DNA of 64,000 bases from Nitzschia sp. DOCU1 (taxonomy: Eukaryota > Bacillariophyta > Bacillariophyceae > Bacillariales > Bacillariaceae), in NCBI GenBank assembly GCA_951394045.1, contig OX596000.1, positions 1,054,001-1,118,000 on the forward strand, written 5' to 3'. Below are positions 9,755 to 20,671 of this stretch, in pieces. Made by a program: the position numbers and the translations under genes. Position 1 is the first letter of the stretch. The number at the start of each line of letters is the position of its first letter. The notes beneath the pieces are model-generated. The model did not search any database. It was not told the DNA's origin and was given only the letters and a program-made list of their open reading frames with translations.

Positions 9755-12700
9755 TTAGATATTGGGAGAACGATATGGTCGTTTGGTGAACGTTGGGAAT
9801 CCACGTTTGATTCCATTTTTCGAACTTGTGTTTCGGTGACTGTTTTTGAGACTGCCTTCACTTTCGGTCAAGGACCCCTCTTCACTATCCGAATCCGAAA
9901 CAGGCTGCACTCCGGTGATTCTCGATTTTCGAGTGATTATGAGCCTAGTCCGTGTTGTCAGGTTTGCTGGGAAGCTCACGATGAGTATGAGCAGAAGATA
10001 CAGGTGAACTATCCCCAAAAACAATCGTTGTGTCGAGTTGGCTGAAGGATGGATCATTGGAACTATTTCGTCTGGAGCGGCGGTGTTAGCCCTTTCTGAA
10101 GCTCCAAATAGTTTGGAAAATAAATGAGAGTTCTTGAATAAACGGCCTCGGGATTCTTTCGTGTCAGCGGGGGTGTCATTGTTGAATGGAATATCAAAGG
10201 GCAGCGATTCGAGCCATTTCGGGAGAGCAGCGATTGCTTTCTGGTCCTTTCCCCCAGAATAGAACGACGAAATGGTTTGGTGTGCAAAGTGGGACACATG
10301 CTTTCCAATCAATTCACGGCGACGCTCGACCTCTTCCCCCAGATTCCGAGCTGCGTCGCCCATAGTCCGCGCCGCATCGCCCACTGACCGAGCAGCCACC
10401 ATGGCGCCCGAACCCAACTCATTGGCACCATGCTGGACCAAACCAACGACACTGCTAGCGCCCGATGACAATACCTCACCCACGCCTTCAAGGGCTCGAG
10501 TGAGTGGGTTCTGGCCGCCCGAAGCCTTTTGCTGACTGTTGGGCGATGACGTGCTGTGTCCTGAACCTGGTGACCCAACTCCTTTGACTTGCGACAAGGG
10601 ACCCAACAACATGGGAAAACCCTCCACCACGTGCTCCAGAAAATCAAAGGACATCGGATCATCCGTTCGTAGATATTCATAGAAAATGGCCGCCGCGATG
10701 TCGGGTCGCTCAAAACTATCAATTAGGTCCCCATTCAAACGGACCTCCAAGAATCCCTCCTTTCTCCAGGTGAAAACAAGTTCCGTGCCTCTTGCGCAAC
10801 ATGCCGGATCCGCGCCGTATTCCTCCGGCGCCAACTGGGCACATGAGCATTTGCTAGGATTGTCCGGTGACTGAATGGCTTCCATCATGGCATCAGAAGC
10901 GGGCCGAGCCTTCATGCTGGCTCCGATTAATAAATCTTTGGCTTCTTGCGTCAACATTTTCCAGTCCGCATCCAAGCTCGAGCGCATCGTGTCTGTGGCG
11001 AGCTGCATGTTTGTCTTAAGAAAAAGAGTCCTGTCAAACCGTCCGGCCACGGGATTGGTGGAGGGCGCCATAAATCGCAAGGTTTCGTAAAAGTTTGGTT
11101 CTTGTCTCAATTCTTCTACCGTCATGCTGGCATATCGTTCCATGACGGGATCAGCAAGTATATCTCGTTTGGATACGTAGAATGCTACGCCGTAGACCTG
11201 TGCAAGAAAAAGGGGAGCACACGGTGAGGGGTCATGGCCAAATTGCTACACATGTGCTCTGAAGACGACAGAACTCGTACCTTGATATTGAAGACAGTCT
11301 TCATGTATTGCCCGACGCCAGTAATAGTATGGCGACCCACCTCTTTTCTATCGTGACCCAAATAACGGCACAGATCGGTATGATATACCAGACCTGTTTG
11401 TGGATCTATCCATCGTTCATCTTTTGATTCCGAAATATAGGGGTTGGTTTGGATTTTGCGAATGATGGGTTTGCTGGGCCGGTTTGCTGATCCACCCGAG
11501 GGCGGCAAAGTCGTAGAGGTACCCACTTTCCCAGTTGCTGTCTTGTCAGACTTGACTGATATAGTCTTCTTTGCGTTCGGTTTGTTGGACGACTCGTCTT
11601 GGGTCAACCCTAAGGTGCCCGTGGCCAACAAAATGGGATTTGTGTCTTTGAAGTAAAGGAGTGGATGCGATGTCGGTGGTGCAGGGGTAGAACTCGATGA
11701 TGATTTGTTCGAGAGACTCGTTCGACCGGTGGAGGTCTTGAGTTCGACTCGTTGGCCTGATATGGCTGCGTGACTATGTGCAATATCGAATGGAGATGGT
11801 GGAAACCGTCGTTCTGGCTCGGGGGTCGCCGGCTCTTCCTGTTTTGCCTCGACTTTTTCGGCCAATGAGCGACGGGCATCGGCTGCTAGGATAGAATCAG
11901 CTGTTGCTTGCCGTACCAAACCGATTTGAAGTATCCGCTCCAATTCTGACGCTGACTCTGGTATTGAGGGCGCCTTGGTTCCACTACACGGCATAAGAAT
12001 CGCAGCTTTGGATGCATTTCGTCCTAAACACTCCAACGTTTTCTTTCCGTCCTTCTTTAGAAGTCGTTTGTGTTTGTCTCGTTTCGCGTCCACGTCATCA
12101 TAGTGTCCACCTAGCTGAGCACTGTTCTTGGGCTTTTTGAAGTGCAGGATACCGTGTTCATTGAAATGCCAAGCCCATGCGCGATCTTGTGAACATGGCA
12201 CCAAAACGAGTTGGTTGTCCCTTCTCCGCCGCGTCAGACATTCCTTTTGTGCCAAGTCATCCAAGGGTCGTTTGGCATGATAGTTGTTGTAAGTAGATGT
12301 GAACGAAGAAGAGGCCAGGGATGAGGCCAACTCATCAACACCATTGGCTTCTTTGTTTTCCGGCCTGGATATATAAGGCTGTTGCTGCTGACTCTCGTCA
12401 TAAAGCTGCAGGGCATAGCCCTGGACTCTTGAGGTTGAGGTATTTTCTTCCGTTTCCTCTTCTTCGGTTGCCCATGTGATCCATTTCCGCCATCGGGCCT
12501 GCCGCCGAGACGATTTCTTTGGTATCACCAGCCACAAAGTAGCATCACCACACTCCGAAAAGCCTCCCATGGGATCTAAGCAACTCTGGTCGCCTAGTAC
12601 ATCTTGCAGCCAATGTGGCTGCCCATGAAGAAGCTGTATTTTCGCATCAGCATCGCTTGAATCGTTCTCGCTGTCAAAGTAATCGGGGGCAAAAGATGAT

Positions 12701-12840
12701 GGATCCAAGGTTTCTAGAACTATTGAAAGAGGATTAACCCCGACGATTCCACTTTTCCACCCAGGGACATGCGTAGAAACCCCCACAAGATGCAGCAGGA
12801 CCACGAAGAATCTGGAGGATCGTGTTGTCATCGTTATCAT
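9755..12840 (-). CDS. Chalcone-isomerase-like protein with trefoil-like N-terminal extension (two exons)
   Basis: Two exons (12840-11281 and 11197-9755) join in phase 0 over an 83-nt GTACGAG...TTGCACAG intron to give 1000 residues. The splice rebuilds a continuous chalcone-isomerase-fold start: TGVGQYMKTVFNIK (exon 1) runs into VYGVAFYVSKRDI (exon 2). Exon 2 continues with the rest of the fold (FLEVRLNGDLIDS, IAAAIFYEYL). Chalcone-isomerase-like proteins bind fatty acids or act in flavonoid pathways; here lipid binding is the safer guess. Residues 1-22 look like a signal peptide. Residues about 70-300 hold CLDP...CGDATLW and AWAWHFNEHG elements that recall ricin-type beta-trefoil domains (weak). 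A Pro/Ser/Thr linker follows. A hydrophobic helix (LYLLLILIVSF) near the C-terminus suggests a membrane anchor. The fold call is good; the extension is uncertain. Confidence 0.8.
11198..11280 (-). other. Intron of the chalcone-isomerase-like gene
   Basis: An 83-nt intron with GT at 11280 and AG at 11198, preceded by a pyrimidine run (CCCCTTTTTCTTGCACAG). It lies between codons (phase 0), and its removal restores the conserved FNIK-VYGVAFYV core of the fold, which is the main evidence. Confidence 0.88.
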
Positions 12841-13678
12841 GGCTCGATTGTTGTGTATACGTTGAACTGAAGCGCTTTCCCTGTGGTGTCAGGGATGGAC
12901 TACACGAAATTGCCTCCACTCTAGTAGATGCCCGAATAGCTTCCCTACACTCTGCCAACTGGACTAGCCGCGGGGAATCAGTGTTACAGCCGCTGAGGCA
13001 ATCTTTCTTTGACACCAAGCTGTTGGTTGATGTAGATTTTAGAGAAGGATAGTGTCTGTCGCCTTTTGGATGTTCATTGACGACGTAATTGAAGACAAAA
13101 GCTATCTTCGCGAGGGGTCGCCACGTAGCCATTCGAGCTGTCGCCTTGATCGATGTGCTCGTCCCACTTGATTCCACATTTGTGATTGGTGGATCGGAGT
13201 TCAATGAGCAGAGTGATGACATCATAATCGGACGTTATCGAACAAAAGGGTGTCAGTGTGGTGCGAGGAGCACAAATTTGATCGATCCAGTCAAACGGAA
13301 CCCATGACCGAAGATGCAAGACTCAATTTCAAATCACAATTTAGCACCTACTACCAGTAGATTGGCGTGGATTATGGATTTTGCTGCAAAACATGAGCAA
13401 AGGATTCGAAAGTGCATGCCGACCCGATCCGACAAACCATGTGTGTCGTCAACAAAGAGTTGATCCAAGTGCAAAAATGAGGTAAATAGTGGATTTCGAG
13501 AACCGTGCAAAGCAAGAAGTCCACGCTACTAGAGTTAATTGAATCACTCCTACTGCCCTTGTTTAAGATGAGGGAAATCGGCTTGCTTGGTCGTTGAGGC
13601 CCCACGGCTTCGCATTTCCATCCCTCCTGACAAAGTATGGGTAGCTTTACTTCATACGAAAACTGAGCCAAATTTCAC
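12841..13678. other. Divergent promoter region, no gene seen
   Basis: About 0.84 kb lies between the chalcone-isomerase-like gene (-) and the secreted CBM6-like gene (+). Overlapping ORFs exist on both strands, but none has recognisable protein features. It probably carries both promoters. Confidence 0.4.
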
Positions 13679-14935
13679 TTGATTTACAATTCGGGTATTC
13701 TACAAACCACCAAGACGATGATTACGACCGAAGGTTCTCGAAGATTGCTGTATCTGCTTGGTGCACTTGTCTTCTCTGCTAGCCCACTGCTTGCTTCCTC
13801 GGCCCACTGTTCGGGCAATGCAGCAAACGACCCAACCATTTCCAACGAATCCCACGAGCACAACGAGTTGAGGGGCTCCCAACGAGACAACATGCCCGCG
13901 GAAGACGATGTAGCCATCCCCAGCCCCCTCGTTGGTCGTGGCTACTCTACCAGGGCACTTTCCGATAACTATGGCGACTGCATTGGTTCTGCCACCTTCC
14001 TGGGCATCCCCTTCAGTGCTTCGGCCTATGACGCCTGCACTTTCTTTCGAGATGCATCCGAGGCCAAATTTGGCATCTGCGGGGACCCAAACTCCGCCTT
14101 GGACGCGCAGCCGAACAATGACCGTGTGTGCCAAGCGCGTGCTGGAGTGGGGGGCGAGTGCCATGTTGCTTTCACTGCCCCCGGCGAGTATTTGGAGTAC
14201 TCGTTCAATGTCAACACAGAAGACCACTCAGAACGAGCCGTCTTCAATATCGTGCTGCGATTGGCTGCCAATACTCGCCGAACCGTCCGAGTGATCGTTG
14301 ACAATGGTGGCGACACAATCAGCAGAGACCTGATTGTGGAAGGTACTGGTTTCTTTGACTTTCAAGATGTCATCTGGGAGCGCGTTCGTATCCCTGGACG
14401 CGGACCCGAGCGCATTTTTGTTGAGTTTGTAGACGGCCTCACGAACTTTTGCAGTATCCGAGTCGAAGAGACCACCCTCTATCTTGACAAGGAACAAGAA
14501 ATCCCTTTCCACGCCTCAGCCCAGACTTACATTTCGTTCTATGAAAAGACCCCTGAGACACGGTCAGGAACTTGTGGGCCCGGTCCGGTAGATTCTCAAC
14601 CGACGCAGGATGAGATATGCAACGAGCGTGGTTCGCAATGCAACATCGGTTGGACCGAAGACGGAGAACAGCTCATTTACTTGATCAAAAATCCCAGTAT
14701 TGTACCAACCCAGCATGATGTAACTTTGCGCTTGGCTAGTCTTCGAAGTGGCCGTCGAGTCCTCCTTCAAATTGAAGGTTACGAAGAGACATACATGTTC
14801 CGAGCTTCAGGCAAAGGTTACCAAGCGTTTGAAGACTTCACCGCCACTGGTGTCACCTTTCCACCAGGCTCGAGCCGATTGATTGTCACTTTTGTTGACA
14901 GACGCGTCAACTTTTGCTCCCTCAGCATTCAATAA
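13679..14935 (+). CDS. Secreted protein with two CBM6-like beta-sandwich modules
   Basis: A 418-residue ORF. The better start is probably Met14 (13718), because MITTEGSRRLLYLLGALVFS begins a clean signal peptide cleaved near LASSAHC. Two related modules follow a short acidic linker. Module 1 (about 100-265) has CHVAFTAPGEYLEYSFNV and ends RIFVEFVDGLTNFCSIRV. Module 2 (about 275-418) has CNIGWTEDGEQLIYLI and ends RLIVTFVDRRVNFCSLSI. The shared end motif, VxFVDxxxNFCSxxI, shows internal duplication. The W/F-T-E-x-G-E-x-L-x-Y signature is that of carbohydrate-binding family 6 and related galactose-binding folds. Conserved cysteines suggest disulfides. It probably binds extracellular or cell-wall polysaccharide; no catalytic domain is present. 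Confidence 0.72.
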   Translation: MIYNSGILQTTKTMITTEGSRRLLYLLGALVFSASPLLASSAHCSGNAANDPTISNESHEHNELRGSQRDNMPAEDDVAIPSPLVGRGYSTRALSDNYGDCIGSATFLGIPFSASAYDACTFFRDASEAKFGICGDPNSALDAQPNNDRVCQARAGVGGECHVAFTAPGEYLEYSFNVNTEDHSERAVFNIVLRLAANTRRTVRVIVDNGGDTISRDLIVEGTGFFDFQDVIWERVRIPGRGPERIFVEFVDGLTNFCSIRVEETTLYLDKEQEIPFHASAQTYISFYEKTPETRSGTCGPGPVDSQPTQDEICNERGSQCNIGWTEDGEQLIYLIKNPSIVPTQHDVTLRLASLRSGRRVLLQIEGYEETYMFRASGKGYQAFEDFTATGVTFPPGSSRLIVTFVDRRVNFCSLSIQ

Positions 14936-15561
14936 GTCTTTGTAGGCACCCACCACGCGGGCCTCCTGCTATAGAGTGCAACTGCACTGTCCACAAGCAC
15001 GAGTCCGCCAACAGATATTATGCGGCGTCTGAGCGATTTATATGACGGAGTCGCCGTGCCTTGAAATAAATGATAGCTCCATGTTCTTGCATCCAAACAC
15101 CTTCACCAGTTATACTCTGACCAGCGGAGCCGAGTAGAAGTGCTTCTTCGTAACCGACGCACCCGCGCATCAATTCGCCATTTCGGCTCCAACCGCTGAG
15201 GCATTCAGTGGTTCACCACGCTCGAATTTCATGTGTGACGAAATTCGCGCCATTTTCGCGTATGTGTTAAAAATCAAATCATGTATGTGATTCTCTGGAT
15301 TAGCGACCTCTAGACGTTAAGTTACGGTTAGGCTTGCCCGAAATTCTCTAAATCCGCAAAAACAACGGATACCAGGTACAGATTCTCGAGTAGCTATTTA
15401 CGTACTCTCGCGACCGAGATTTTGTTTGATCGAATTCATCCATCCAGCCGTCCAAGTAGAACCATTGCAAACACAAGTTGCGACCAGCATTTCTGCAGGG
15501 CCATTCTAGAAATCACTCACTACTCTAGATCACCAAAGGCGATACCTTTTTTGTTGCAATA
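14936..15561. other. Intergenic, no gene seen
   Basis: This 626-bp stretch covers the 3' end of the CBM6-like gene and the promoter of the ankyrin gene. I see no coding sequence, RNA gene or repeat. Confidence 0.4.
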
Positions 15562-16137
15562 ATGCCCCGTCTGAACAAAGACGCTGAACTGGAGGTTGAT
15601 TTTGAAAAGAACCCCACGAACATTTACCTGCTAATTCAACAGCAGGACTGGGATGGAGTCGAGTATCAAGCCACTAGTTTTCCAGACGAAGTTCGCACAT
15701 TTGTGTATCGAAGAAATGACGACGGCTTACTCAAGTGGCGGCTGCTTCCCATACACTGTGCGATTTTGCACGATGCTCCCGTTGCCGTCTTGGATGCATT
15801 ACTCAAAGCCTACAAGGGCAGCGCGGAAGCCCAAGACGATCATGGCATGTTGCCGATACACTTGGCAATTAAAAAGCACATGACCCCGGAAGCGATCAAT
15901 CTGCTATTGGCAGCGTATCCTAAATGCATTGACGTCGCCAATTACAATGGATTGACTCCTTATGAAATGGCGGAAGCGTCTAGTTCGGAACATCGAGCCT
16001 ACTACAAACGTGCACTGAAACGAGGCAGTTCTACCTATGCCGCTGTCACGGCTAGCTGTTCGGATTTATTGTGTGGGGTGAGCTTTCCCGAACTCACGGC
16101 GGATCCCAAGACGGCTTTTGGTCTAATGGCGAAATAA
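15562..16137 (+). CDS. Small ankyrin-repeat protein
   Basis: A 191-residue protein with about three ankyrin-type units. LLPIHCAILHDAPVAVLDAL and MLPIHLAIKKHMTPEAINLL are clear matches to the LPIHxA...V...LL pattern, and DVANYNGLTPYEMAEAS is a third. The N-terminus (DFEKNPTNIYLLIQQQDW) resembles a capping repeat typical of diatom ankyrin proteins. No signal peptide or other domain is visible, so it is probably an intracellular scaffold. It converges on the glycosyltransferase gene, with 181 bp between stops. Confidence 0.82.
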   Translation: MPRLNKDAELEVDFEKNPTNIYLLIQQQDWDGVEYQATSFPDEVRTFVYRRNDDGLLKWRLLPIHCAILHDAPVAVLDALLKAYKGSAEAQDDHGMLPIHLAIKKHMTPEAINLLLAAYPKCIDVANYNGLTPYEMAEASSSEHRAYYKRALKRGSSTYAAVTASCSDLLCGVSFPELTADPKTAFGLMAK

Positions 16138-16318
16138 CAAGTGATGCTTCCAGCAACAGACGACGAGAAGAGAAGACGGCATGGATTTGTCTGTCTTTTT
16201 GTTCATAACTACGAACCGTTTGGATAACGGTATCATCAGCACTAGTACAAATAAGAATTGTTGCAGCAACAAATCATTTTTTGGTATAATCATTGCAAAA
16301 CTACTTCCAACACTCTAG

Positions 16319-18211
16319 CTAGTCCAGGGCGTACCAGAAACGTTGTGATTTGGTAATCGGTATCCAATTCAAAAGCGTTTTGGGTACATAATAGGCCCAC
16401 ATGGTCAAATCATGCCCCAAATGTTCTTCAACGTACTTCGTTCTCGCTTCGACATTGTTTTGCGCTTGTTCCACAATTCCTGCTATCAAAGATGCACCCA
16501 AAACGATACACTCACTCCCAAGATACAAATGAATATAATCAAATTCATTGTACCAATACAATTCTTGAATGCCGCGGGAATGAGGAAACTCTCTTGGTTC
16601 TTGATACTTATCCCGGACGTCCCCCATGACCAAGGCATGTTCATTGCCAATGATTTGTGCTGGAACAATGTCGTGAGTCCAACGTGTCCAATTCAAGGCC
16701 CAGGAGGATTGGATCAACACGATAGTATCCAATCGTTCGGTATAGTTGGGTAGTTGATTATGGATCCAATACAAAAGAGTGGTTCCCATGCCCTGATGAA
16801 TATTGTGTCGCATATGGAAGTGCCAAATATCGTTGTTGTTGTCACCCGTAATTTTCGTCAGCAATGTCGACGCGTCTTCCAAGACCTCCGGGCGTCCCTT
16901 GGGATCAGTACCCACCACAAAGACATAGTAGAGTTCACACCGATTATTGATGTCTGCCTTGAAGTAGTCAGCAATACTACAAATCGCACCAGCGGCAGAG
17001 TAGTTTTGTCGTTTCCACTTGGCCAAGTACTCGTCACGTTGTTTCTTGATGGTTGACATTGTAGTATATTGTGACAATACAATCACCAGCAGAGAACACG
17101 ATTGTCGTTGTGATGTAGATTTTCGTTGTGGATAGATGGGTGGTGGTGGTCGTGTTCCTTGCAATCGTTCTTGAGCTTGTTTTTGTTCCCGTGCCAAGAT
17201 TCGTTCCCATCGATAATCCCCCTTGACGGGATGTTCCCAAAAGGTATAATGCTTCGAAACACTCAACCACCTTATAATTTGCTGCGGAATTTGAATCATG
17301 GAAATAGCATCATGATCTTCATGTCCAGCAAAATAGGGTGCCGCCAATGTCATATTTGTCTTTGAAGGAGTATACCATTGACGAGCTTCTTGTACCAATA
17401 GTTCTGCCACCTCCACACTCATCAAATACAATTGACCTGCCAAATACAAATGCATCCCCTGATACCATTCCGTTTGCCAGAGTGTTTCATCCATGTCGGT
17501 AGCATTCCAAAAGGCCTTGTGCCGCAAATGTCCCAAGACAGTTCGTGGCACTTTGCCCTGAAAAGACCACGGCAATTCGACATGAATAAATCTCAATAAA
17601 GCATTCCATCGCAACATGGCATCGGAATCACACTTGACAATATAATCCAACTGATGTTGTTTAGCAAATTGTGCCGCCCAATGAAAAAAGGTGGGTGTTT
17701 TGCCATCATTCATATTTTCTCGAATATTTAGAACGGTCACATCGGGTTTCAAAATATCTTTATAGCGTGGCAAGACTTGCCCAATCTCGTGCGTATTCAA
17801 GGTCAAATTGTCGTCACCAAGATTATAAGGTGGCACGGTAGTGCCATTGTATCCCCCCAAGACAAAGGTATACACAATTTGACATTTTGGGTGTACGTCT
17901 CCAATCCTGCAAAGCCTGGAATCATTCCACAATTGAAAGAGTTGCCTATGTCGATCCCTGTACACTAATCCCATGTGATTATTGGCATTTCCTAAAATAC
18001 CAATCAAGAGTCGGGGGGCTCGACTAGTACTAGTAGGCGCTGTTGATGTGGACACGATTGTTTGTAGGGCATGTTGATTGTGAATGTCCGTGGCATGCCA
18101 AAGAATCCACACTTGAAAGAGGACCGCTACCAGCACCAAAAATGAGAGTGTTTGTTTGGTCGTCATTTGGATGAGACTGTTGAAAGAAGAATAATCATTG
18201 GAAGAACGCAC
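16319..18211 (-). CDS. GT31-like type II membrane glycosyltransferase
   Basis: A 630-residue protein. Met16 (18166) is the likelier start, since MTTKQTLSFLVLVAVLFQVW then gives the short cytoplasmic tail and signal anchor (about residues 21-38) of a Golgi type II enzyme. LLIGILGNANN at about residue 68 resembles the beta-strand opening of family GT31. PRYKDILKPDVTVLNI, ENMNDGKTPTFFHWA and YIVKCDSDAML follow; DSD (195-197) is in the position of the DxD metal/nucleotide-sugar motif. A second region after residue about 370 (LLVIVLSQYTTMSTIKKQRD, YYVFVVGTD) repeats a similar opening, suggesting a second degenerate GT-like half. It has several N-glycosylation sequons. Sugar donor and acceptor are unknown. 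Confidence 0.75.
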   Translation of the reverse strand: MRSSNDYSSFNSLIQMTTKQTLSFLVLVAVLFQVWILWHATDIHNQHALQTIVSTSTAPTSTSRAPRLLIGILGNANNHMGLVYRDRHRQLFQLWNDSRLCRIGDVHPKCQIVYTFVLGGYNGTTVPPYNLGDDNLTLNTHEIGQVLPRYKDILKPDVTVLNIRENMNDGKTPTFFHWAAQFAKQHQLDYIVKCDSDAMLRWNALLRFIHVELPWSFQGKVPRTVLGHLRHKAFWNATDMDETLWQTEWYQGMHLYLAGQLYLMSVEVAELLVQEARQWYTPSKTNMTLAAPYFAGHEDHDAISMIQIPQQIIRWLSVSKHYTFWEHPVKGDYRWERILAREQKQAQERLQGTRPPPPIYPQRKSTSQRQSCSLLVIVLSQYTTMSTIKKQRDEYLAKWKRQNYSAAGAICSIADYFKADINNRCELYYVFVVGTDPKGRPEVLEDASTLLTKITGDNNNDIWHFHMRHNIHQGMGTTLLYWIHNQLPNYTERLDTIVLIQSSWALNWTRWTHDIVPAQIIGNEHALVMGDVRDKYQEPREFPHSRGIQELYWYNEFDYIHLYLGSECIVLGASLIAGIVEQAQNNVEARTKYVEEHLGHDLTMWAYYVPKTLLNWIPITKSQRFWYALD

Positions 18212-18696
18212 GGCGAGCCATGATTAGCAACAGAGAAGTAGGCCTAATATGCCGTAGGGGTAGATATGCAAAATGATCATTGCCATCCCATTGTCATGCA
18301 CATGCATAGAGATGATGACTGGATGAAAAAGTGGGGGAATTGCCTTTTGGCATCACATTCCAAAATAGAGAGGGGGGAAAAGCGAAGAATCCAAATGACT
18401 CCGACTACTTGGATCCAAAGGGTCATTTTGTTGCGGCTGTGCATCAGCGCGCAGTCGCCGCCAATGAGCCAACTGCCAATGGCGGCGACGGATCGGCTTG
18501 CGGGGAGGCCGGCTGTTGGACCGATGGTGCATGCGGCCATGGTCGCTCGATGGATAGGTGTGCGTTGTTGTTTTTGTTGTTCGTTGTTGCTGTTGATCTG
18601 AGTTCGTGTCGTCCACGAAGCCTTTCAAGCAACATCGCCAAAGATCCTCCTCCTCATCATCACCATCCTCATCCGCTGTTAGTTAGTTGTATCACA
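18212..18696. other. Divergent promoter / 5' leader, no separate gene
   Basis: This is the region between the glycosyltransferase (-) and PP2A scaffold (+) starts. The frame of the PP2A gene stays open back to 18331, but that segment is low-complexity and His/Pro-rich and lacks homology to the family, so it is read as 5' leader. Confidence 0.5.
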
Positions 18697-20671
18697 ATGT
18701 CCCTCGCCTTGAGTCCTGCGGGCATTTCTCCGGCGGCCAGCCTGACCCTGGCGCGGAGTCTTCCGAATCATGTGGAGGAATTAGCCGCCATGACTCCCTT
18801 TCAGTTGTTTCAAACGCAAATGGAACAAGGCAACACGGAAGCACAAGTCGACGCCATGAAGCGTTTGCCCGTAGTGGCCTATGCCATGGGCAGTGCGGCC
18901 ACGCTTGCGGATCTGCTGCCGTACCTGCAGCAACTGAGCACCAAGCAATTAGATGATGAATTGCTCTTGTTAATGGCGAAACAAATGCAAACCTTCATTC
19001 CGGCCTTGCTCACTACGGCTCCGCAAATGCTGGAATTGTTGCCGATTGTCGAGCGTCTCGCGGCCGTAGAAGAAACCGTGGTGAGAGATCAATCGGTGGT
19101 TTGCATGAATCACATTTGTCGTCACATTCCGACTCCGCTGGATGCGGCCGTGGTTACAACGCTGGTAAGCATGACCAAACGTCTCGTGGGAGCCGACTGG
19201 TTCACTGCCAAAGTATCCGTGGCGGGAATGTTGCCCGCCTTGCATTCCTTGGCAAAACACTCGGAAATTCCTCATTTGTACAAGGAATTGTGTTTGGATG
19301 AAACGCCCATGGTCCGACGTGCGGCATCGCAACATTTGGGGGCCTTGCTAGCGAGCCTGGCGTCCTCCTCCAAGGAAACGCCGGCTGTGGCCTCCAAGGA
19401 ACTCATACCTGTCCTGCAGCAGTTATGCAAAGATGAACAAGATTCGGTACGAATGTTGGCAGTCGCCAGTCTGGCGACCGTAGGGCCGCTCTATGGAAAA
19501 GATCCGGAATGGACCAAGGAAGTCTTTTTGCCTCTGTTGAAGGAAGGATCCACCGAAATGAGTTGGTACGTCAATACCATATATCAGTCTCTCTTTTGCT
19601 TTGCTTTGCTCACTTCACTCACTTAAACTGCATTTCAGGCGCGTTCGTCACAATCTCGCCAAACACTTCTCAGAGGCGGCCAAGAATCTGGGATTCCAAT
19701 CCAACCCAGCCAAATATGCAAATGAACAATCCCTAGTAATGGCATGTTTTGTCTCACTCTTGGCAGACGCGGAAGCTGAAGTTCGGGCGGCGGCCGTGGG
19801 ACATTTCGCGCAAATGGTGCACTGGGGGGGATCGGAACTCTTTCAAACGCATCTATTGCCACTTTTGCCGGCATTGGCGGATGATGTCGTCATGGAAGTC
19901 AGAAGCAAATGTGCTTTGGCCATTATGGAATCAAGTGAAGGAGGAACTTTGGAAGATCCACTCATTGTCAACTCGTTCGGGCCGCTCCTAGAGAGCTTTT
20001 TGCAAGACGAATTCCAAGAAGTACAATTGCAAGTGTTGGGAAATTTACACAAACTTTCGCATTTATTGAATGGAATGAATGGTGTCGTCTCTTCCATATT
20101 GAACATGAGCAAAGCGACGAATTGGAGAGTACGAGAAGGTGTGGCCAAGTTATTGCCACATTTGGCAGAAGCACGCGGATTGGATTTCTTTTTGACCGTA
20201 TTGCTCGAACCGGCATGGCTAGTGTTGTTGCTTGATCCTGTCGCCAATGTACGATTGGCTTGTGTTTCCGGCATGGGTGTCCTCGTGCGTGTCGCGGGAC
20301 AAGAATGGGTCGCACAACACATTTTGCCACAACATGTTCGTATCTACAATCATGCTGCGACAGGATCCTATTTGATTCGTATTACGATTTTGCATGCTCA
20401 TGCTCAAACAGCCGTGGCATGTGCGGATGCTAATTTGTGGAATGATGTCGTCTTGCAATTGCTACGAGGTGTGGCCGATAAAGTACCCAATGTACGCATG
20501 GTGGCAGCGGAAGGACTTCGAGATGTCGTGGCTTCGGCCGATGATCCATCACAACTCGCTGTCGTGCATGCGCAAATTGTACCAGCACTCGAACAACGAT
20601 TGGCAGAAGAAGAAGATATGGATGCACGTGCGGCAGTATCGGAAGCCTTGCAGGCAGTGCCTAAAAAGTAA
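18697..20671 (+). CDS. Protein phosphatase 2A scaffold subunit A (PR65, HEAT repeats), two exons
   Basis: Exons 18697-19565 and 19639-20671 join across a 73-nt intron (phase 2, restoring Trp in EMSW-RVRHNLAKHFSEAA) to give 633 residues, close to the usual about 590. The whole protein is a HEAT solenoid, with units such as DETPMVRRAASQHLGALLAS, DEQDSVRMLAVASLATVGPL, DAEAEVRAAAVGHFAQM and DPVANVRLACVSGMGVLVRV. PR65 holds the PP2A catalytic and B-type regulatory subunits together. ATG 18697 is chosen because homology begins just after it; the frame is open upstream to 18331. A Ser/Ala extension before AAMTPFQLFQTQMEQ is not typical of the family. Confidence 0.93.
19566..19638 (+). other. Intron of the PP2A scaffold gene
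   Basis: A 73-nt intron with GTACGTC at the donor and TGCATTTCAG at the acceptor. Splicing moves the reading frame from the first to the second HEAT block and keeps the solenoid continuous. Confidence 0.92.

Noticed and set aside
18331..18696. N-terminal extension of the PP2A scaffold protein
   Set aside because: It is open but low-complexity (His/Pro-rich) with no family similarity; homology starts after the ATG at 18697.
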